Shown in pieces: positions 10,447 through 18,607 of a stretch of 64,000 bases of DNA (positions within the stretch are counted from its first letter, which is position 1; each line of letters begins with the position of its first letter). Position numbers and translations under genes: made by a program. The notes below the pieces were generated by a model that was not told where the DNA came from, searched no databases, and saw only the letters and a program-made list of their open reading frames with translations. The stretch comes from CBDFKB01 sp965248715 (GTDB taxonomy: Bacteria > Pseudomonadota > Alphaproteobacteria > Rhizobiales > Rhizobiaceae), in contig CBDFKB010000007.1 in NCBI GenBank assembly GCA_965248715.1, positions 310,001-374,000 of the forward strand, given 5' to 3'.

Positions 10447-11496
10447 ATGGATTTTATCAGCGATAATACCGCCGGTGTATCGCAAGTGGTTGCCAATCAA
10501 TTGTCCGCCGCTGCCAATGGCTATGCGCTGGCCTACGGCACCGATATTCTTGATGATGGGTTGCGAAACCGGTTTGAAGCACTGTTCGAGTGCGAACTGA
10601 GCTTATATCCGGTAATATCGGGCACGGCGGCCAACGCGCTTTGCCTCGCCAGCGTGCTGCAACCCGGTGGCGTGGGGTTGTGCCATCAAGGCGCACACAT
10701 TCATACCGACGAATGCGGTGCGGTTAGCCATCTGTCTGGCGGCGGCAGGCTGGAACCGATCGATGGCGTAAATGGCAAATTGCTGCCGGACGGGGTTGCT
10801 TTGGCGGTCGCCAAATATGCCGGCAATGACGTTCATTGGGGCCGGGCCGACGCGCTGTCGCTGACCCAATTGACCGAGGCTGGTACCGCCTACACCCTTG
10901 ATGAGTTGAGCGTCATCACCGATATAGCGCGCGCCAATAATATTGCGGTGCACATGGACGGCGCCAGGTTTGCCAACGCGTTGGTTGCGATTGGCGCAAC
11001 CCCGGCTGAAATGACCTGGCAGGCCGGTATCGACATTTTATCGTTCGGCGGCACCAAAAATGGCTGCTGGTCGGCCGAGGCGATTGTCTGCTTCAATCCG
11101 CGTCTAGACGAATATCTTGGATTTCTGCGTAAGCGGTCCGGGCATCTGGTATCAAAGAGCCGTTTCATTTGTGCGCAGTTCGAGGCCTATTTGGATGACG
11201 AACACTGGCTGGCATTAGCAAAGCAAGCCAACGCCATGGGCGCGCGGTTGCGCCAAGGCATCGCCAGTTCACGCCAGGCATCCCTGGCCTGGCCTGGCGA
11301 CGCCAACCAGGTTTTCGTGCGCATGGAAAAGAAAGCGGCGCAACGGCTGTTGTCATCCGGTGCTCAGTTTCGCCCACAACCGTTGCCGCATTATTTGCAG
11401 ACACCGCTTGATAAAACCGAGGATGTGTACCGTCTGGTGGCGAGTTTTTCGACAACTAAAGATGATGTTGACCGGCTGATTGATTTAATTGGATGA
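10447..11496 (+). CDS. Low-specificity L-threonine aldolase
   Basis: A 349-residue fold-type I PLP enzyme that cleaves threonine or allo-threonine to glycine and acetaldehyde. Seen: the N-terminal FISDNTAGVS, the substrate-pocket segment AYGTDILDDGL, the PLP Asp in VHMDGARFANAL, and the Schiff-base Lys in LSFGGTKNG. Length is typical (about 345 residues). It is a single-gene unit followed by a strong hairpin. The ltaE type is more likely than the high-specificity D-type enzymes, which have a different fold. Confidence 0.93.
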   Translation: MDFISDNTAGVSQVVANQLSAAANGYALAYGTDILDDGLRNRFEALFECELSLYPVISGTAANALCLASVLQPGGVGLCHQGAHIHTDECGAVSHLSGGGRLEPIDGVNGKLLPDGVALAVAKYAGNDVHWGRADALSLTQLTEAGTAYTLDELSVITDIARANNIAVHMDGARFANALVAIGATPAEMTWQAGIDILSFGGTKNGCWSAEAIVCFNPRLDEYLGFLRKRSGHLVSKSRFICAQFEAYLDDEHWLALAKQANAMGARLRQGIASSRQASLAWPGDANQVFVRMEKKAAQRLLSSGAQFRPQPLPHYLQTPLDKTEDVYRLVASFSTTKDDVDRLIDLIG

Positions 11497-11516
11497 GTTT
11501 TCGCCAACAATAACAA

Positions 11517-11551
11517 AACGGGCGCCTGACGGCGCCCGTTGGTTTGGTTTC
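11517..11551 (+). terminator. Intrinsic terminator-like hairpin after threonine aldolase
   Basis: A perfect 10-bp stem, AACGGGCGCC (11517-11526) / GGCGCCCGTT (11531-11540), with a 4-base loop, then a T-rich stretch (GGTTTGGTTTC). It starts about 20 bases after the stop codon. The T-run is imperfect, so efficiency is uncertain. Confidence 0.75.
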
Positions 11552-11561
11552 AGACAAATAA

Positions 11562-11861
11562 TACCAAGGGAACTTAATATTGGCCTATTTGATGGATGCA
11601 AACCGGTTGATCCGGCGAGGCACAAAACGCAGCGCGATGCCGGGGTATCGGGCAAGTTTTGCAACGACGTCCGGTGGGCCGGTTTGCTCCACCGCGAGAT
11701 GTTGCATCGCGTTGAAAAATCGGCGCTATTTGGCCGCGCGATTTTGCTCGCCGTCGTTGTTGGAGCCCGCTTGTGGTGGGTTGGCACCACGGCACGGTCT
11801 CCGCCTAGTCAGCAAACAAAATCGCAGCGGTCAAATGGGTCAATATTAAATTCCCTTGGTA
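11562..11861. mobile_element. MITE copy A (300 bp, internally deleted)
   Basis: Bounded by inverted ends TACCAAGGGAACTTAATATT and its complement (AATATTAAATTCCCTTGGTA). The flanks are a direct TAA (11559-11561 and 11862-11864), a 3-bp TNA duplication. Internal sequence matches copies B (31031-31450) and C (57998-58404) but lacks about 106 bp of their middle, including the part with the GGCGCTTTTCGGTGCC-like hairpin. No intact coding frame: a non-autonomous element. Several chance open frames cross it and are not genes. Confidence 0.88.
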
Positions 11862-11876
11862 TAAGGCGTTTGCCGG

Positions 11877-12347
11877 TTATTTGGATTTCTTGCCTTCAAT
11901 CTGCTTGGAACCGGCAACTTTGCCGATTTCGATTTTACGCGGTTTCATGGCCTCGGGGATCTCGCGCTCGAGATCGATATGCAGCAGGCCGTTAGCAAGG
12001 TCGGCGGCTTTGACTTCGACATGATCGGCCAGTTGGAAGCGGCGCTCGAAGGCGCGTCCGGCGATGCCGCGGAACAGGACCTCGCGCTCGCCGTCGCCGT
12101 CGCCGTCGTCATCGGATTTATCACCTTTGACAGTAAGAGTGTTTTCCTTGACCTCAATTGACAAATCTTCTTCACCAAAGCCGGCAATCGCCATGGTAAT
12201 GCGGTAACGGTTTTCGCCGGTGACTTCGATGTTGTAAGGGGGGTAGGTCTGCACCGATTCGGGCTGGCTGACATTGTCCAGCATCGAAAACAGGCGGTCA
12301 AAGCCGACGGTTGAGCGGTACAGGGGAGAAAGATCGATTCCACGCAT
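11877..12347 (-). CDS. Hsp20-family small heat-shock protein
   Basis: A 156-residue ATP-independent holdase chaperone of the IbpA / alpha-crystallin family. The N-terminal arm (SPLYRSTVGFDRLFSML) is followed by the alpha-crystallin domain (about 35-130: YPPYNIEVTGENRYRI, AIAGF, the turn ENTLTVKG, FERRFQLAD, LANGLLHIDLERE). The C-terminal I-x-I-type tail is RKIEIGK. A strong Shine-Dalgarno AGGAGGG lies just ahead of the ATG, inside a possible thermometer hairpin. Acidic DDDGDGDGE insert is in the inter-strand loop. It lies head to head with the hydrolase gene at 12604. Confidence 0.95.
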   Translation of the reverse strand: MRGIDLSPLYRSTVGFDRLFSMLDNVSQPESVQTYPPYNIEVTGENRYRITMAIAGFGEEDLSIEVKENTLTVKGDKSDDDGDGDGEREVLFRGIAGRAFERRFQLADHVEVKAADLANGLLHIDLEREIPEAMKPRKIEIGKVAGSKQIEGKKSK

Positions 12348-12430
12348 GATAGTGCCCTCCTTTGAAGCGACATTCGCGTTTGTGACAATCTTCCCGCTAG
12401 TGCGGCGAGGATTGTTGGGTTGTTGCAGTC
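12348..12430 (-). promoter_or_regulatory. Possible ROSE-like RNA thermometer in the hsp20 leader
   Basis: On the minus strand the leader reads TCGCTTCAAAGGAGGGC just before the start codon. GCTTC can pair with GAGGGC with one bulged G and a 4-base loop, which would hide the Shine-Dalgarno. The UYGCU-type anti-SD motif and bulged G resemble ROSE elements of rhizobial small heat-shock genes. Upstream lies a second hairpin with a perfect ACAATC/GATTGT outer stem and CCGC/GCGG inner stem. The pairing is seen; the temperature response is inferred. Confidence 0.5.
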
Positions 12431-12511
12431 CCTGATGGCGACTGCTTGACTAATTTGGGTGTGCAGGGGGAGCGTTTCAAGGTTAGCGTGGCGTGATCGT
12501 GCTTAATCGCG

Positions 12512-12531
12512 TGCGGGCAATTACGCCCGCA
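12512..12531. repeat. Short inverted repeat between hsp20 and the hydrolase
   Basis: A perfect 7-bp inverted repeat, TGCGGGC-AATTAC-GCCCGCA, in the 256-bp divergent gap. It could be a regulator site or a stray hairpin; nothing else marks it. Confidence 0.4.
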
Positions 12532-12603
12532 AGCTTGCAACGCCAGCACGAGTAATTATGGTTTAGCGAACATGCCCGATGGGCTCCGGGTCCGGATCGA
12601 TCG

Positions 12604-13557
12604 ATGCAAGAAACACTCGAAATACATCCCAACAATCCCGCGCCGGAAGGCGCGGTGGCCGGGATGGTAGAAACACCTGACGGGGTGCGGCTGCGCTATG
12701 CGCGTTTTGAGGCGCACAAGCCACCGACCAAAGGTACTGTGTTGCTGCTGCACGGGCGTTCGGAATATATCGAAAAACTGTTCGAAACCATCGAAGATTT
12801 GCGCCAGCGCGGTTTTGCGGTTTTGACCTTCGATTGGCGCGGCCAAGGCGGGTCCGACCGTTTGCTGGCCGATTTCCGCAAAGGTTATATCGACGATTTT
12901 GCGCAATATGTCACCGATCTCGAGACCATTATGCAGGAGGTTGCGCTGCCGGATTGCCGGGCGCCGTATTTTGTGTTTGCCCATTCCACCGGCGGCCTGG
13001 TGGCGTTGCTTGCCGCGCCCGGTTTTGGCAACCGTTTCCGCCGCATGGTGCTCTGTGCGCCGCTGATCCAGTTTGCTTCGCGGCAGATATCGCAAAGCAT
13101 AACGCAATATATTGCCACCGCGCTCACCATATGCGGATTTGGTGAAGCCTATATGGGTAGTGGTGGAACCCCACCGGACAGCCGGCCCTTTGCCGGCAAC
13201 CGAGTGACATCGGACACCAAGCGTTTCGACCGCAACGAAAGTTTTGCCGCCACATTTCGCCATTTAACCATTGGCGGGCCGACTGCATCTTGGGTGGCGG
13301 CGGCATGTAGGGCCATGGACACGATCGGCTCGCCGGAGCACATGGCGCGGATCAAGATCCCGACCTTATTGATTGCAGCGGGCGCCGATAAGGTGGTTTC
13401 GGTCGGCGTCAGCGAAGAATATGGCCAGCACATGCGCTCCGGCTCGACCATAACCATCGACGGCGCCAAGCATGAAATAATGCAGGAGCGTGACGTGTTT
13501 CGCGATCAATTGCTGGAAGCGTTCGCCACATTCGTTCCTGGAACCGACCCGCTTTGA
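12604..13557 (+). CDS. Alpha/beta-hydrolase, lysophospholipase / monoacylglycerol lipase type
   Basis: A 317-residue cytosolic serine hydrolase resembling PldB and monoacylglycerol lipases. The oxyanion segment is LLLHGRSEYIEKL (about 47-59), followed by TFDWRGQGGSDR, then the nucleophile elbow AHSTGG with Ser128. The acid is likely the Asp of AAGADKVV and the His that of AKHEIMQE near the C-terminus. No signal peptide is seen. It stands alone: head to head with hsp20, convergent with hisN. The natural lipid substrate is not known. Confidence 0.88.
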   Translation: MQETLEIHPNNPAPEGAVAGMVETPDGVRLRYARFEAHKPPTKGTVLLLHGRSEYIEKLFETIEDLRQRGFAVLTFDWRGQGGSDRLLADFRKGYIDDFAQYVTDLETIMQEVALPDCRAPYFVFAHSTGGLVALLAAPGFGNRFRRMVLCAPLIQFASRQISQSITQYIATALTICGFGEAYMGSGGTPPDSRPFAGNRVTSDTKRFDRNESFAATFRHLTIGGPTASWVAAACRAMDTIGSPEHMARIKIPTLLIAAGADKVVSVGVSEEYGQHMRSGSTITIDGAKHEIMQERDVFRDQLLEAFATFVPGTDPL

Positions 13558-13590
13558 TCGGCTGCCTGCACTGGATAGCGGCGGGCCGGA

Positions 13591-14376
13591 TCAGCGGTTG
13601 AGCACTTCCAGAGCCTCGGCGTGAAGTTCACGGTTTGCTGCCGCGACCACATCGCCGCCTTGGGTCAAACGCTTGCCCTGCCAGTCGGTGACAATGCCGC
13701 CGGCATGTTCGACGATCGGAATGAGCGCGGCGATATCGTAGATATTAAGTCCGGATTCCACCGCCAGATCGGCGTGACCGCTGGCGACCATGCAATAACC
13801 GTAGCAATCAAGGCCATAGCGTGCGAGCTGGCAATTTTGTTCAATCGCCTCATATTGGTCGAGCCGCTCGCCAGCAAAAAGTTTTGGCGATGTGGTCAAT
13901 ACGGTCGCGTTGCACAATTGGTTGACTGCGCTAGTGGTGAGCATGGTGCTGACGCCGCCATGATCGAGCCAGGTTTGTTCGCCGTTACTGAAATAACGCT
14001 CGCCGGTGAACGGTTGATCCATCATCCCCATTACCGGCACGCGATCGACCATGTAGGCGATCAAGGTACCCCAGACCGGGATGCCGGAAATGAATGCCCT
14101 GGTGCCGTCGATCGGGTCGATGATCCATTGCTGGCGTGCCGAATGATTGATGGCCGCTTGTTCTTCACCGATAATGCCGTGATCGGGAAAGGCGTGTTTG
14201 ATCATTCGCCTGATCGTGTCCTCAGCCGCCTTATCGGCCATGGTCACCGGATCAAAGGTGCCGCTAAGCTTGTTCTCGACCACGATGCGTTGGCGAAATC
14301 GCGGCAAGGTTTCGTCTTTCGCGGCATCGCACAGGCGGTGCAGAAACCCGACCAGGTCAACATTTTCCAAATTCAT
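13591..14376 (-). CDS. hisN: Histidinol-phosphatase, inositol-monophosphatase fold
   Basis: A 261-residue Mg-dependent phosphatase. Metal-site motifs are GEEQAA and DPIDGTRAFISG, and the C-terminal motif is HAGGIVTDWQGK. The FISGIPVWGTLIA continuation after DGTR is the HisN-type sequence of alphaproteobacteria, which fits histidinol-phosphate dephosphorylation better than inositol phosphate. It overlaps the upstream N-formylglutamate amidohydrolase by 4 bases (ATGA), so the two are cotranscribed. The arrangement next to cpdR is common in Hyphomicrobiales. Confidence 0.87.
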   Translation of the reverse strand: MNLENVDLVGFLHRLCDAAKDETLPRFRQRIVVENKLSGTFDPVTMADKAAEDTIRRMIKHAFPDHGIIGEEQAAINHSARQQWIIDPIDGTRAFISGIPVWGTLIAYMVDRVPVMGMMDQPFTGERYFSNGEQTWLDHGGVSTMLTTSAVNQLCNATVLTTSPKLFAGERLDQYEAIEQNCQLARYGLDCYGYCMVASGHADLAVESGLNIYDIAALIPIVEHAGGIVTDWQGKRLTQGGDVVAAANRELHAEALEVLNR

Positions 14377-15233
14377 TCTGCGGCCACCGATTGCCGGTCC
14401 GCGCGGTTCAGTGGCAATTGCACCAACTCGCCGATAAATCGGCCAAGATCGTCACGCAAACGCGCAAAGCCTGAATGGCGGCGGATGCGGGCCTCATCCA
14501 TGTAAAGGCCGCGATTGATCTCCAATTGCAGTGCATGCAGCCGGTTGCCGGGCCGGCCATAATGTTCCGTGATAAAGCCGCCGGCATAGGGTTTGTTGCG
14601 GGTGACCCGATAGCCCATGCGCGAAAGAATTTCGCGGGCCGCGTTGGCAATATCAGGCGCGCAACTGGTGCCGAAACGGTCGCCGATGACGAAATCCGGA
14701 CGGCCTTCGTTGGTTTCCTGCGGACCGTTGGAAGGCATCGAATGGCAATCCAACAGCACCGCCACACCGAACCGTACATAGGTACGCGCCAATAGATTAC
14801 GTAGCGCTTGGTGAAACGGTTTGTAGTGGCCTTCAATCCGTTCGACCGCTTCTGATGCAGAAAGCTGCGATCCGTAAATCTCATCGGTTTCCGAGACAAT
14901 GCGCGGGATGGTGCCAAGGCCGCCGGCAGCGCGCGGCGAGCGAATATTGACGAAGGCGGGTAGTGTGCCATTGAACATGGTCGGGTCGAGTTCATAGGGT
15001 TCACGGTTGACGTCGACGAACGCCCGTGGAAAGCTTGCACTGATTATCGGCGTGCCGTGGCCGATCGCCGCGCCAATCAGTTCGTCCACAAGGTAATCCT
15101 CGGAACGGCGCACAGCGGTCGCATCTAATTTCGACTTGCGTAGAAATTCCGGCGGATAGTTGCGACCGCTATGGGGTGAACTGAGCACCCATGGCGCGGT
15201 TTGCCGCAGGGGTTCATCGACCTTCGTGGACAT
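14373..15233 (-). CDS. N-formylglutamate amidohydrolase family protein
   Basis: A 286-residue HutG2/DUF-type amidohydrolase. Family motifs are WVLSSPHSGRNYP near the start, VDVNREPYELDP, VLLDCHSMPS with a metal-ligand Asp-x-His, FVIGDRFGTSC and LQLEINRGLYMDE. A possible role is release of formate from N-formylglutamate or a related formyl amide. The frame stays open to 15311, but Met27 (ATG 15231-15233) gives the usual N-terminus, so I choose it. It overlaps hisN. Whether it serves histidine breakdown is unclear, since no other hut gene is nearby. Confidence 0.85.
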   Translation of the reverse strand: MSTKVDEPLRQTAPWVLSSPHSGRNYPPEFLRKSKLDATAVRRSEDYLVDELIGAAIGHGTPIISASFPRAFVDVNREPYELDPTMFNGTLPAFVNIRSPRAAGGLGTIPRIVSETDEIYGSQLSASEAVERIEGHYKPFHQALRNLLARTYVRFGVAVLLDCHSMPSNGPQETNEGRPDFVIGDRFGTSCAPDIANAAREILSRMGYRVTRNKPYAGGFITEHYGRPGNRLHALQLEINRGLYMDEARIRRHSGFARLRDDLGRFIGELVQLPLNRADRQSVAAE

Positions 15234-15475
15234 AGGTGCGTTTTTCACTTTCAAACCGGGATCGTTCTGAGGCTGGAAATCTAACCAAAACCTGACTGCA
15301 ACCGAATTCATCCAACCGACCCCAACATTGCCAGCATCAGCGTCAGATAGTCAATGTCGCGTTATATCGGCTTGCATTCACTTCATGTTTACCCCGATTG
15401 TGGACAAGATTGGATATTGACAATGGCTGCTTGGGCTGAACAACAACACCTGACCGGGATCCTTCGGACGAAGCG

Positions 15476-15838
15476 ATGACCAAGATACTTCTGGCAGAAG
15501 ATGATGATGACATGCGGCGCTTCCTTGAGCGCGCGCTGGAAAAAGCCGGCTATGCGGTGGTGTCCTTTGATAACGGCGCCAGCGCCTATGACCGGCTACG
15601 CGAGGAGCCGTTCAACCTTTTGTTGACCGACATCGTGATGCCGGAAATGGACGGCATTGAGTTGGCGCGCCGGGCGACCGAGATCGACCCTGATCTGAAA
15701 GTAATGTTCATAACCGGATTTGCCGCTGTGGCGCTTAATCCTGATTCCAAAGCACCACGCGACGCGAAAGTGCTGTCAAAACCGTTTCACCTGCGCGATC
15801 TCGTCGACGAAGTTGACCGGATGCTTACCGCGGCCTGA
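15476..15838 (+). CDS. cpdR: CpdR-type single-domain response regulator
   Basis: A 120-residue receiver domain without an output domain. The acidic pocket is AEDDDDMRRF, the phospho-acceptor is Asp52 (LLTDIVMPEMDG), and the conserved Lys lies in LSKPFHLRDL. The whole sequence, including MFITGFAAVALNPDS, is nearly diagnostic for CpdR, which receives phosphate from CckA-ChpT and when unphosphorylated primes ClpXP for degradation of cell-cycle proteins at the pole. It ends in Ala-Ala, a ClpXP-friendly end. Monocistronic, about 100 bases before tRNA-Val. Confidence 0.95.
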   Translation: MTKILLAEDDDDMRRFLERALEKAGYAVVSFDNGASAYDRLREEPFNLLLTDIVMPEMDGIELARRATEIDPDLKVMFITGFAAVALNPDSKAPRDAKVLSKPFHLRDLVDEVDRMLTAA

Positions 15839-15941
15839 ACCGATTACCTTGCTGTGAGATGCGCAAACCGGTTGACGGCGCAACAAGTTTCGTGTTGATC
15901 GCGTGAAACGAACCGGCTTATTGTTACGGGCACGGTTTCGT

Positions 15942-16016
15942 GGGCGTATAGCTCAGCGGGAGAGCACTTCGTTGACATCGAAGGGGTCACTGGTTCAATC
16001 CCAGTTACGCCCACCA
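15942..16016 (+). tRNA. tRNA-Val (anticodon GAC)
   Basis: Cloverleaf: acceptor GGGCGTA/TACGCCC, D-arm GCTC-AGCGGGA-GAGC, anticodon stem CTTCG/CGAAG with loop TTGACAT (anticodon GAC at 15974-15976), T-arm with GGTTCAATCC, discriminator A and an encoded CCA (16014-16016). No duplicated 3' end or integrase is nearby, so no sign of use as an attachment site. Confidence 0.97.
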
Positions 16017-16094
16017 TTCCATCCTATTTAGACCCGGCTTCGGCGGGAATGTCCCCCTTCTTTTGGCTTTGTGCCGTTGCAGGCAGGAACTCCG

Positions 16095-18128
16095 ATGGCA
16101 TTGATGATTGGCGTTGACACTGGCGGCACTTTTACCGATGCGGTTCTTTACGACCGCTCGAAGGCGGCGGTGGTCGCCAAAGCCAAAGCGCTAACCACCC
16201 ATGGCGACCTGGAAATCGGCATTGGCGAAGCGGTCGACGCGGTTATACGGGCCGGCGCCAGCGGGCCGACGGAAATCGGCTTGGTATCGGTATCAACTAC
16301 CCTTGCCACCAACGCGACGGTGGAAGGCATTGCCGAACCGATCGGCATCGTCATGGTCGGGTTCGACCAGTTTGTGCGCTCCAACCCGCAATTGGACACA
16401 GCGATCCGCGAACATCCGACCGTGCGGATCGACGGCGGCCATGACGCCCATGGCTGCGAATTGGTGCCGCTTGACATGGTGCCACTCGAAAACCAGCTCG
16501 ATGATCTTAGTGCCCGGGTCGGTGGATTTGCGGTTACCGGATATTTTGCGGTGCGCAACCCAGAACATGAAAAACGGGTGCGCGATCTGTTGCTCGCCCG
16601 CACCAGCCTGCCGGTCACCTGCAGCCACGAATTATCTTCGGGCCTGGATGCGCCGAAACGGGCGCTTACGACGATCCTCAATGCCCGACTGATCGGTGTA
16701 ATTTCCAGACTGCTGAACGCGGTCAAATGTCATTTGGCGCGCGCTGGCGTGGACGCGCCTTTGATGGTGGTGCGCGGTGACGGTTCATTGGTCAGCGCGC
16801 AAATGGCAGTGGCGCGACCGATCGAGACTGTGTTTTCTGGCCCGGCGGCAAGCCTGGTTGGCGCTGCCCATCTTGCTGGGCGCCCCGACGCGGTGATTTC
16901 CGATATCGGTGGCACCACCACCGACATCGCGATCTTGCGCAACGGCTTGCCGAAAATCGACCCGCGCGGCGCCGACATTGGCGGCCATCGCACCATGGTG
17001 CGCGCGGTCGCGATGTCGACCATTGGGCTGGGCGGCGACAGTGAGGTTCAGGTCAAGATGGAGGGGCTCAATAGCGCAATCGAGCTTGGCCCGCGCCGGG
17101 TCGTGCCGATCTCGCTATTAGCCAGTCAATATGGCGACCAGGTGCTGGATATCCTCGAACGCGAATGCAAGCAGTCCATGATCGACAGCCGTACCGGGCG
17201 CTTCGCAGTTTTGATCAGCGATGGTGGTGTTGGATTAGAAACCCTGACCACCGGCGAACAGGAAATGGTAGAGCGATTGCGTAGCGGGCCGATCAGCCTT
17301 GGCGCTTTGATCGTGCGCCGGCCAACCATTGCGGTGCTGGATCGGTTGGTGGCGCGCAGGTTAGTTGCGCTCAGTGGGGTAACTCCAAGCGATGCCGCGC
17401 ATCTGCTTGGCTTGTATGATGCCTGGAACGGCGCGGCGGCGCGGTTGGGCTTGCGTTTGTTCGGTCGGGTGAAAACAGTTTCCGGCAAGTGGTTTTGCGA
17501 CGATGAGATGGTGCTGGCCGAACAAATCATCACCGCATTGGTGCGTCGCTCCGGCGAAGCATTGCTCGACGCGGCGCTCGCCGACGACAACATTTCGTTG
17601 CCGCGCCCGAGCAACCATCCGGTCATCGCCGCAGCGCTCGACCGCAAACTTTCGACGAGCCGGATCAATGTCGGGCTGCAACTGCCGATCGTCGGTCTTG
17701 GGGCATCAGCGGCGACCTATTATCCACGGGTCGGGCAATTGCTGGACACCGAAACATTCGTTCCCGAACATGCCGATGTGGCCAACGCGGTTGGCGCCGT
17801 GGCCGGCTTGGTGCGTGCCCAGGCCGAATGCACCGTCAGCCGGCTTGAGGGCGGCAGGTATAGGGTTCATTTGCGCGATCGGGTGGAAGAATTTTCTGCG
17901 GTTGAGGAGGCGGAAACCCACGCTAGCGAGGTAATCCGCGCACTCGCCATCAAAGAAGCCGGCGAAAACGGTGCCGAACACATTGAATGCGCCCTGTTAC
18001 GTAGGGACATCCGCGCCGAAATTGAAGGTCAGGATGTTTTCATCGAGGCTAAATTTGTCGCCACCGCTACCGGGCGCCCGGAAATTGCCGGCGGTGGCCA
18101 GATTTCGCGGACACCAGGTGGCGTATGA
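16095..18128 (+). CDS. Hydantoinase A / 5-oxoprolinase-type subunit (HyuA)
   Basis: A 677-residue ATP-dependent amidohydrolase subunit related to N-methylhydantoinase A and 5-oxoprolinase. It shows the ASKHA ATP-binding signatures: MIGVDTGGTFTDAVLYD at the N-terminus, the VSVSTTLATNATVEG segment, VFSGPAASLVGA, and ISDIGGTTTDIAIL followed by STIGLGGDSE. ATG 16095 follows an AGGAA box; the frame opens at GTG 16071. The usual partner HyuB is not next to it: the next gene is a small one on the opposite strand. So it is either a stand-alone type or works with a distant HyuB. Confidence 0.87.
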   Translation: MALMIGVDTGGTFTDAVLYDRSKAAVVAKAKALTTHGDLEIGIGEAVDAVIRAGASGPTEIGLVSVSTTLATNATVEGIAEPIGIVMVGFDQFVRSNPQLDTAIREHPTVRIDGGHDAHGCELVPLDMVPLENQLDDLSARVGGFAVTGYFAVRNPEHEKRVRDLLLARTSLPVTCSHELSSGLDAPKRALTTILNARLIGVISRLLNAVKCHLARAGVDAPLMVVRGDGSLVSAQMAVARPIETVFSGPAASLVGAAHLAGRPDAVISDIGGTTTDIAILRNGLPKIDPRGADIGGHRTMVRAVAMSTIGLGGDSEVQVKMEGLNSAIELGPRRVVPISLLASQYGDQVLDILERECKQSMIDSRTGRFAVLISDGGVGLETLTTGEQEMVERLRSGPISLGALIVRRPTIAVLDRLVARRLVALSGVTPSDAAHLLGLYDAWNGAAARLGLRLFGRVKTVSGKWFCDDEMVLAEQIITALVRRSGEALLDAALADDNISLPRPSNHPVIAAALDRKLSTSRINVGLQLPIVGLGASAATYYPRVGQLLDTETFVPEHADVANAVGAVAGLVRAQAECTVSRLEGGRYRVHLRDRVEEFSAVEEAETHASEVIRALAIKEAGENGAEHIECALLRRDIRAEIEGQDVFIEAKFVATATGRPEIAGGGQISRTPGGV

Positions 18129-18141
18129 TAGGTGGGTATTA

Positions 18142-18378
18142 TCAACTGCGGTGATAGCGCTTGGCGATATCAACACGCATACGCTCAACATGGGCTTTCG
18201 GAACCAAATGGCCATATTGGGCTTCAATGCGGTGTAGTGCCCGCACTTCGCCGCTATGTTGGATGCGGGTCATGATATTGCCGGCCAGGCGGCGTAGTCC
18301 ACTTGCCGGTTTTTGTACTTCTTTTAGCGCCGGATCAGTAAATTCAGCCAGCGACCGGTTGGTTGCCATATATGCCAT
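18142..18378 (-). CDS. Small conserved-looking protein, function unknown
   Basis: A 78-residue, mostly basic helical protein beginning MAYMATNRSLAEF and ending with an ERMRVDIAKRYHRS tail. ATG at 18376-18378 follows an AAGGAAG Shine-Dalgarno, better than the upstream Met at 18402. It converges on the hydantoinase gene 14 bases away. No family recognised; no signal peptide or membrane segment. Confidence 0.6.
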   Translation of the reverse strand: MAYMATNRSLAEFTDPALKEVQKPASGLRRLAGNIMTRIQHSGEVRALHRIEAQYGHLVPKAHVERMRVDIAKRYHRS

Positions 18379-18607
18379 TTCATCTTCCTTTCGAGATTTC
18401 AAACGTGCCCGCGCAAACCTTTGTCGTCGAGGAGCGGGATATGTCTAAAAAGGTATGATTGGTCAGCCCTTCTGCAAGACGATATGGCGCAGGCCAGCCA
18501 TGCAATTTGCGCATGTCGTGGCATGGACCTGCCCGCGTCTTGGCAGACCAGCGCCCTGTCACAGGGATAGAGGTTGAATTGAATACTGTTGTGGTGGGTT
18601 GCTCAGT

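Noticed and set aside
11489..11995. Open frame of 168 codons crossing the terminator and MITE copy A
   Set aside because: It spans a terminator, a MITE and the end of the hsp20 gene and shows no coding pattern.
15942..16016. tRNA-Val as attachment site of an island
   Set aside because: No integrase and no direct repeat of the tRNA 3' end is seen on either side; the next genes are ordinary.
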